A stretch of 16,639 nt of DNA from an uncultured Alphaproteobacteria bacterium (GTDB taxonomy: Bacteria > Pseudomonadota > Alphaproteobacteria > Rs-D84): the NCBI GenBank assembly GCA_947305255.1, contig CAMZDE010000019.1, positions 1 to 16,639 of the forward strand, given 5' to 3'. Under the pieces are notes generated by a model that worked only from the letters and a program-made list of their open reading frames with translations, had not been told where the DNA came from and searched no databases. Both the position numbers and the translations under genes were made by a program. Positions 12,156 to 16,639 of the stretch are shown piece by piece (the first letter of the stretch is position 1; each line of letters begins with the position of its first letter).

Positions 12156-12989
12156 TTATAACAAATTTGAATCTATATTACCCGATATTTTTAATAATGT
12201 TTCTGGGGACAGGTTTTCAGCACGCTCTGTTCCCATTAAACCGAATTGTTCCCAATCTGTTTTTATAATTGCGCGTATCATTTTACGGCGCATACCAAAT
12301 AATCGCGCAGTTAATTTTTCCAATTTTGCAATATCGCCAATTTTTTTTATTTTGTTTTTGTTTGGTATTAATTGCACAACCGCCGATTGCACCTTTGGAC
12401 GCGGAACAAACGCAGTATTTGGGACATCAAACAAAATTTTTGTATCGCAAATCAAATTAGCCAACACCGCCAAACGCCCATATTGTGAATCCCCAGAACG
12501 CGCGATAATACGTTCTGCAACTTCGCGTTGAAACATTAATGTCAACGATTTTATGTTTGCCCCGTTCACAATATCGTGTAACCAATTTATTAATAATTCA
12601 GTTCCCACATTATACGGCAAATTCGAACAAATCGCATAACCTGATTTATTGTATTCTGATAAATCAACCTTTAACGCGTCGCCAAAAATCACATTTAATC
12701 GGCCATCTGACGCATCGACAACCTGCGATAAAATAGGTTCGGTTGTTTTATCTTTTTCAATCGCAATCAGTTTTTTTGCTCCTGCAATCAACAATGCACG
12801 TGTTAACCCCGCAGGCCCAGGTCCAATTTCGACCACTGTTGTACATTCTATATCTGGCACAGAACGCGCAATACGACCAGTTAAATTCAAATCAAACAAA
12901 AAATTTTGGCCAAACTGTTTTTTAGGTTCCAACCCGCAATCGCGCATCATTTCTGATACAGGTGGCAAAGAATTTATTTTATCAATCAT
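12156..12989 (-). CDS. rsmA: 16S rRNA adenine-N6,N6-dimethyltransferase RsmA (KsgA)
   Basis: 277 residues, the normal length. Motifs: KKQFGQNFL (residues 23-31), SAM-binding VEIGPGPAGLT (53-63), acidic IEKD (77-80), GDAL, catalytic NLPYN (123-127), and FVPRPKVQSAVV (194-205), the conserved C-terminal motif. The enzyme dimethylates two adjacent adenines in helix 45 of 16S rRNA late in small-subunit assembly. Its ATG overlaps the recR TGA (ATGA), which points to translational coupling. The antiporter gene follows after 33 bases. Identification is firm. Confidence 0.97.
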   Translation of the reverse strand: MIDKINSLPPVSEMMRDCGLEPKKQFGQNFLFDLNLTGRIARSVPDIECTTVVEIGPGPAGLTRALLIAGAKKLIAIEKDKTTEPILSQVVDASDGRLNVIFGDALKVDLSEYNKSGYAICSNLPYNVGTELLINWLHDIVNGANIKSLTLMFQREVAERIIARSGDSQYGRLAVLANLICDTKILFDVPNTAFVPRPKVQSAVVQLIPNKNKIKKIGDIAKLEKLTARLFGMRRKMIRAIIKTDWEQFGLMGTERAENLSPETLLKISGNIDSNLL

Positions 12990-13576
12990 AATTTTTTGCG
13001 TCCCCCAAATGCGATTGTTAATGTTCCGTCGTCAATGTAATCTAAATCGCCACCCAAAGGAACCCCAGACGCCAATTCAGAGAAAGATACATCTTTGTCA
13101 TTAACCATTGATATTATATATTGTTGTGTGGTTTTTCCTTCGATTGTGTTGGGTAACGCGAAAATTATTTCTTTTATATTTTCATTTTTTATGCGCATCG
13201 GGATATTTGCAATATTCAAATCATCAGGTGTCACCCCCGCAACCCCAGATAAATTTCCACCCAACACATGATAACGTCCATGAAAAACGCCTGATTTTTC
13301 CAACACCAAAACATCAGACAAATCGCGCACAATACACAATTGACCATTTTGACGCGATGCATCGCCACAATATTCGCAAATATCACTATCGGTTAAAACA
13401 CCGCAAATCGGACATGGGTGAATATTTTTTGCCGCATCTAATAATGCATTTGCCAACATTTCTGCGCGCCCATTTTTATCTTGTAATAAATTCAAAACTA
13501 TGCGCGTTGCAGCCCGCGTCCCAACACGCGGCAATTTTGCAAACTGTTTGATAATTTTTTCTATCTTTATATTCAT
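12986..13576 (-). CDS. recR: recombination mediator protein RecR
   Basis: 196 residues, the family length. A helix-hairpin-helix region at 8-30 (KLPRVGTRAATRIVLNLLQ) is followed by a C4 zinc finger at Cys55, 58, 67 and 70 (CPICGVLTDSDICEYC). A Toprim domain follows, starting CIVRDLSDVLVLEKSG, with the acidic residues later in the domain. The C-terminal region ends in FSELASGVPLGGDLDYID with the conserved PxGGDLDY. RecR acts with RecO and RecF to load RecA on gapped DNA. Its stop overlaps the rsmA start; the carboxypeptidase gene ends 9 bases upstream. Often recR pairs with dnaX and ybaB, which are not here. Confidence 0.97.
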   Translation of the reverse strand: MNIKIEKIIKQFAKLPRVGTRAATRIVLNLLQDKNGRAEMLANALLDAAKNIHPCPICGVLTDSDICEYCGDASRQNGQLCIVRDLSDVLVLEKSGVFHGRYHVLGGNLSGVAGVTPDDLNIANIPMRIKNENIKEIIFALPNTIEGKTTQQYIISMVNDKDVSFSELASGVPLGGDLDYIDDGTLTIAFGGRKKL

Positions 13577-13585
13577 ATTTTTTCT

Positions 13586-14716
13586 TTAATGAAATATATA
13601 ACAATCTATGCCTTTTGCAACCGCTTTGTCTTTCATGCGTGCCGCATCTGATTCAGATATTCCGTTCACCCGAACACGATATAATCCCGAATCATTTTTT
13701 TCTATCTTTGCATTGACACCAATAGCATCTTTGACACGCGATGCCTGACGCTGAGCAGATTCCATAGAAGAAAAAGCACCAAATTGAACACCAGCGGTTC
13801 CTGATTTATATACTGTTTTTTTGGTTTCGCTATAATCTTGGGCATATTTCATAATTGGATTATTTTGCGTTGGCGCAACAGAATTTGCTGTAACCGGCGG
13901 CATCACATTATAATCTTGGGTTCCATCAATTTTATTAAATCCCAAATTTAACATTTTTGTCGCCACTGATGCACGAACATCTTTGTTTTCAGCACCCAAC
14001 ACGACCGCGATTAAATGATGATTATTACGTTGCGCCGTCGCAACCAAAGAATATTTAGATTTGTTTGTAAATCCGGTTTTCATACCGTCACACCCTGGAT
14101 ATACCCCCAACAAACGATTAGTGTTCGTATATGTTTTTCCATCATATGTCCACGATTTAATCCCAAAATATTTCCAATATTGTGGAAAATGTTTATACAC
14201 CGCCATAGACAACAATGCAATATCGCGCGCCGTTGACATATGGTCGTCATTGGGCAATCCTGATGAATTTTCAAAATTAGTGTGTTGCAAACCTATTTCA
14301 TTTGCAACGCGTGTCATCAAACTGGCAAAATTGCCTTCTTGGCCGCCCTTTAAATTTTCTGCCAACACGCGCGCCACATCATTTGCAGAATGCACTGCGA
14401 CCGCTTTAATCGCATCTTCGACTTTTATCTTGCTGCCCGCGGGCAATCCTAACTTCACAGGCTGGGCATCTGCGGCATATTTCGACACAATTAAATAATC
14501 ATCCAAATGCAAACGTTTGTGTTCCAACGCATCAAACGTCAAATACAACGTCATTATTTTGGTTAACGATGCCGGATAGTTTAATTCGTTCGCGTGTTCT
14601 TGGTAAAGGACGCGTCCTGAATCAATATCAGCAACCAACACAGCGCGATAATCGGCGGCATTTGCGCCATAAAAAACACCCACCAATAATGCAAAGCAAG
14701 ATAGTATTCTCTTCAT
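13586..14716 (-). CDS. D-alanyl-D-alanine carboxypeptidase (S11, PBP5/6 type) with SPOR domain
   Basis: 376 residues from ATG 14716. A signal peptide (MKRILSCFALLVGVFYGANA) leads into an S11 peptidase domain. The three penicillin-binding motifs are present: SLTK (Ser50 nucleophile, Lys53), SAN (110-112) and KTG (213-215). The enzyme removes the terminal D-Ala from peptidoglycan pentapeptides in the periplasm. About residues 305-376 form a SPOR domain (VQFGAFSSMESAQRQASRV ... GLYRVRVNGISESDA), expected to bind denuded septal glycan. The longer frame reaching 14854 was rejected: it would put 46 odd hydrophobic residues before a perfect signal peptide and cross the promoter. The Shine-Dalgarno is weak and the predicted transcription start is only a few bases away. 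First gene of the long minus-strand operon. Confidence 0.93.
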   Translation of the reverse strand: MKRILSCFALLVGVFYGANAADYRAVLVADIDSGRVLYQEHANELNYPASLTKIMTLYLTFDALEHKRLHLDDYLIVSKYAADAQPVKLGLPAGSKIKVEDAIKAVAVHSANDVARVLAENLKGGQEGNFASLMTRVANEIGLQHTNFENSSGLPNDDHMSTARDIALLSMAVYKHFPQYWKYFGIKSWTYDGKTYTNTNRLLGVYPGCDGMKTGFTNKSKYSLVATAQRNNHHLIAVVLGAENKDVRASVATKMLNLGFNKIDGTQDYNVMPPVTANSVAPTQNNPIMKYAQDYSETKKTVYKSGTAGVQFGAFSSMESAQRQASRVKDAIGVNAKIEKNDSGLYRVRVNGISESDAARMKDKAVAKGIDCYIFH

Positions 14717-14724
14717 AATCTGAA

Positions 14725-14754
14725 ATGATAGTAAAAATATTATTATCGGGTCAA
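14725..14754 (-). promoter_or_regulatory. putative promoter of the carboxypeptidase-recR-rsmA-antiporter-lspA-yidC operon
   Basis: On the minus strand, TTGACC (14749-14754), an 18-base spacer and TATCAT (14725-14730). Initiation would fall near 14717-14719, within a few bases of the ATG at 14716, so the message would be nearly leaderless. Confidence 0.45.
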
Positions 14755-14772
14755 CAGCAAAATTGCTATATA

Positions 14773-14800
14773 TTGACAAATTAATTTTATGCGCTATCAT
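14773..14800 (+). promoter_or_regulatory. putative sigma-70 promoter of the small membrane protein gene
   Basis: A consensus TTGACA (14773-14778), a 16-base spacer and TATCAT (14795-14800), with the ATG 26 bases further. It is divergent from the carboxypeptidase promoter; the two -35 hexamers lie 18 bases apart. Confidence 0.65.
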
Positions 14801-14826
14801 CGTAATACAAAGACATAGGAAAAAAT

Positions 14827-15066
14827 ATGAACAAAGATAACAAAAAACAATCAAATCTGGGCAATTATTTACTTGCCGGTCTGGAATCTGGCGGCGCGAT
14901 TGCGATGGGCCATACGATGATAATATATATGTCGAATGCGTTAAAGCGTCCGTCTGGAAACGATATTTTGGGCGTGTTCACAACGGCCTTTTTAACGGCA
15001 GGATTGGCGTATTACGCTGTTAAAAACATAAAACAGATTATTAAATCCAAAGATATAGAACGTTAA
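14827..15066 (+). CDS. small membrane protein of unknown function
   Basis: This 79-residue protein has a polar, Lys/Asn-rich N-terminus (about 1-12). Two hydrophobic segments follow: about 14-36 (YLLAGLESGGAIAMGHTMII and a few residues more) and about 47-65 (ILGVFTTAFLTAGLAYYAV). The tail is basic (KNIKQIIKSKDIER). This predicts a two-helix inner-membrane protein with both ends cytoplasmic. AGGA lies 6 bases before the ATG, a near-consensus promoter is upstream and a strong terminator follows, so it is an independent, probably well-transcribed unit. I do not recognise the family. The glycine-rich first helix (GLESGGAIAMGH) suggests helix packing or oligomerisation. Confidence 0.75.
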   Translation: MNKDNKKQSNLGNYLLAGLESGGAIAMGHTMIIYMSNALKRPSGNDILGVFTTAFLTAGLAYYAVKNIKQIIKSKDIER

Positions 15067-15103
15067 AACAAAAGGGTCGGAAAATGCCGACCCTTTTGTT
15101 TTT
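15065..15103. terminator. strong bidirectional terminator between convergent genes
   Basis: AAAACAAAAGGGTCGG (15065-15080) is a perfect inverted copy of CCGACCCTTTTGTTTT (15087-15102), 16 bp with a 6-base loop and T-rich ends on both strands. It overlaps the stop codons of the small membrane protein gene and of pyruvate kinase. Confidence 0.92.
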
Positions 15104-16472
15104 AATCCAACGTTCTTAAACTGACTTTGTCTTCATCAACGATTACTAATTTTCCGGTGCCGATACCAAATTGACGGACCGAATTAAACGCATCACGTTG
15201 CCCGAACAAATACCCGTCACAGATTGGAAATACGCCGCGCGACAAACATAATTGATTTGCAACAACATCGTCACCACAAACTGCAACAATCGGAATATCA
15301 GGACGACGACACGAAATCGCAGTGGTTGAATCTGTATCACGCGCAAAAACCACTATTGCAGAAACCTTGTTCAATTGTGCCATTGAAACGACAGACCGCG
15401 ACCAATCGTTTTCAGGAATATCGTCCACACGTGACCAATCATATGGATTTGCAATTGTATCCGCATCGGCAAACGACAAAATCTTGTTCATCGTTTTTAT
15501 TACGTTTTCTGGGTTGTCGCCGATTGTTGTTTCTTCGGACGTCATTGTCGAATCAGCACGCAAATATGCCGCCGTCGCAACATCTGAAATTTCAGCGCGC
15601 GTTGGAAATTCGCTATGCACCATTGACGATAACATTTGCGTGGCCATAATCACAGGGCGATTTAACCTACGACATTCACGAATTATACGACGTGAAATCG
15701 CAGGCACTTGTTCAAAAGGCATTTCTACGGCTAAATCACCACGTGCAACCATAATCGCATCGGCAGCGTTTGCAATATCAGAAATTCGCGACACCGCATT
15801 TGGGCGTTCTATTTTTGCAACTATCTTTACCGGATGCGACGTCCGCGCAGTTATAAAATCACGCACAGCCGAAATATCTTCGGCACGTTGCACAAAAGAC
15901 ACCGCGACAAAATCAGGATTTTTAGTCAATGCGTATTCCAAATCAGCCCTATCTTTTGGGGTCAAAATATCCGTGTCTATATCTGTATCTGGCAAATTAA
16001 AGCCGCGGCGTGACCAGATTTCGTCCCCACGAACAACAGTCGTTTCGATTTTATCATCAAAAACTGCGTCAACCTTTAATTCTATCTTGCCGTCGTTTAA
16101 TAGAACCCTATCGCCAACAGACAAAGAATGAATAACGTCCGTATCGGGCAAATTAACACGATGTTCATTCCCAAGGGTTGGATCAGAATCTAAAATAAAT
16201 TTTTGCCCCACCCGCAACGGATAATGATTTTCAGTCGCAAAATCACCAATTCTGTGTTTAGGGCCTTGGATATCAACCATTATCGCAATCGGAACACCAG
16301 CCCGTTGTGCAATGTCACGTATCATATCTATCTTTGCGCCTTGAACATCACCTGTATCGTGGCTGAAATTCAATCTGAATACGTTAACGCCCGCCGAAAT
16401 CATACGCGAAATCATATCTCTGGTTTCACTGTTTGGGCCAATAGATGCGGTTATTTTTGTGAATCTGGTCAT
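15102..16472 (-). CDS. pyk: pyruvate kinase (somewhat divergent)
   Basis: 456 residues, near the usual 470-480. Motifs in order: TKITASIGPNSE, VNVFRLNFSHD, VDIQGPKHRIGDF, LNDGKIEL, the B domain, LTPKDRADLEYAL, FVAVSFVQRAEDI, IVAKIERPNAV (catalytic Lys and metal-binding Glu), DAIMVARGDLAVEMPFEQVP, and PVIMATQMLSSM with PTRAEISDVATA. The enzyme makes ATP and pyruvate from phosphoenolpyruvate and ADP. Two conserved spots differ from the usual form: GDLAVE in place of GDLGVE, and ADSTMTSEETTIG in place of DGxDAxMLSxETAxG. The C-terminal allosteric domain (about 345-456) is present but shortened. GAGAGAG lies about 12 bases before the ATG. Monocistronic, converging on the small membrane protein gene. 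Confidence 0.95.
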   Translation of the reverse strand: MTRFTKITASIGPNSETRDMISRMISAGVNVFRLNFSHDTGDVQGAKIDMIRDIAQRAGVPIAIMVDIQGPKHRIGDFATENHYPLRVGQKFILDSDPTLGNEHRVNLPDTDVIHSLSVGDRVLLNDGKIELKVDAVFDDKIETTVVRGDEIWSRRGFNLPDTDIDTDILTPKDRADLEYALTKNPDFVAVSFVQRAEDISAVRDFITARTSHPVKIVAKIERPNAVSRISDIANAADAIMVARGDLAVEMPFEQVPAISRRIIRECRRLNRPVIMATQMLSSMVHSEFPTRAEISDVATAAYLRADSTMTSEETTIGDNPENVIKTMNKILSFADADTIANPYDWSRVDDIPENDWSRSVVSMAQLNKVSAIVVFARDTDSTTAISCRRPDIPIVAVCGDDVVANQLCLSRGVFPICDGYLFGQRDAFNSVRQFGIGTGKLVIVDEDKVSLRTLD

Positions 16473-16499
16473 TTGTTTTATTCTCTCTCTGATTTTTAT

Positions 16500-16527
16500 T
16501 TGATTTTTCTATTTGTTAATATATCAT
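16500..16527 (+). promoter_or_regulatory. putative promoter of the gapR-like gene
   Basis: TTGATT (16500-16505), a 16-base spacer and TATCAT (16522-16527). An alternative pair, TTGTTA (16513-16518) and TATAAA (16535-16540), also has a 16-base spacer. The AT-rich context makes the choice uncertain. Confidence 0.35.
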
Positions 16528-16557
16528 TATTAAATATAAAAAACAAGAGGAAGGCAT

Positions 16558-16639
16558 ATGAAAAACGCAAACCATGGTGCAATTGATAATGCTCAGTTAA
16601 TCAGTATTATTGAACGTATTGAAAAATTAAATGAAGATA
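16558..16639 (+). CDS. gapR: GapR/DUF2312-family nucleoid protein (partial, start only)
   Basis: Only 27 residues are inside the window: MKNANHGAIDNAQLISIIER followed by IEKLNED. The pattern 'L.s.IERIE.LnE.' is how DUF2312/UPF0335 proteins begin; these are short coiled-coil DNA-binding proteins nearly confined to alphaproteobacteria. In Caulobacter GapR binds overtwisted AT-rich DNA ahead of replication and transcription. GAGGAAGG (16547-16554) is a strong ribosome site. The call rests on a short N-terminal stretch, so a different coiled-coil protein is possible. Confidence 0.65.
   Translation, partial: MKNANHGAIDNAQLISIIERIEKLNED

Noticed and set aside
11464..12531. Plus-strand open frames opposite the antiporter and rsmA genes
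   Set aside because: Shadows of well-identified minus-strand genes; composition rich in Asn, Ile and Lys as expected from the reverse complement.
14717..14854. Upstream extension of the carboxypeptidase gene to an ATG at 14854
   Set aside because: It crosses the predicted promoters and adds 46 residues before a textbook signal peptide starting at 14716.
1..16639. CRISPR arrays, insertion sequences, transposase or integrase genes
   Set aside because: No regularly spaced direct repeats and no transposase or integrase motifs were seen.

Overview
The window is AT-rich bacterial chromosome, most likely from a small-genome or host-associated alphaproteobacterium. A gut lineage of the RF32/Enterousia type would fit the style of the secreted proteins, but that placement is inference. 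Supporting signs are the block tRNA-Trp, secE, nusG, rplK, the start of a GapR/DUF2312-like gene at the right edge, compact housekeeping operons, and VirB-type secretion genes among housekeeping genes.

Layout. (1) Positions 1-1310, minus strand: a promoter, tRNA-Trp, secE, nusG and the start of rplK, forming one transcription and translation operon that runs off the left edge. (2) Positions 1385-2530, plus strand: a good sigma-70 promoter, a roughly 200-nt strongly structured RNA ending in an intrinsic terminator, a small secreted protein gene right behind it, then about 390 bp of palindromic repeats without a credible gene. (3) Positions 2472-7350, plus strand: a three-gene type IV secretion core module. 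It encodes a VirB8-like protein, a VirB9/CagX-like protein with an extra C-terminal SPOR domain, and a VirB10/TrbI-like protein with an Ig-like insert and a cysteine-rich tail. The virB9 frame is cut by an in-frame TAG at 3664-3666. Tandem terminators close the module. (4) Positions 7444-8201, plus strand: two small unrecognised genes. (5) Positions 14716-8219, minus strand: a tightly packed series of D,D-carboxypeptidase (with SPOR), recR, rsmA, a KefB/KefC-type antiporter, lspA and yidC. (6) Positions 14827-15066, plus strand: a small membrane protein, converging on pyruvate kinase (minus, 15102-16472). (7) Positions 16558-16639: start of a gapR-like gene.

How it fits together. Much of the window concerns the envelope. 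SecE and YidC serve Sec translocation and membrane insertion, LspA matures lipoproteins, the carboxypeptidase trims peptidoglycan, and the VirB8-9-10 set would span both membranes. Two separate proteins carry SPOR-like peptidoglycan-binding domains. No VirB4, VirB11, VirD4 or VirB6 gene lies in the window, so the secretion module is only a core-complex fragment here.

The points most worth a second look are the nonsense codon in virB9, the VirB9-SPOR architecture, the elaborated VirB10-like protein, and the unidentified structured RNA. Both TAG-terminated genes in the window have reading frames that stay consistent if TAG is read through. I mention this as a weak recoding hypothesis; a simple point mutation or sequence error in virB9 is more likely.
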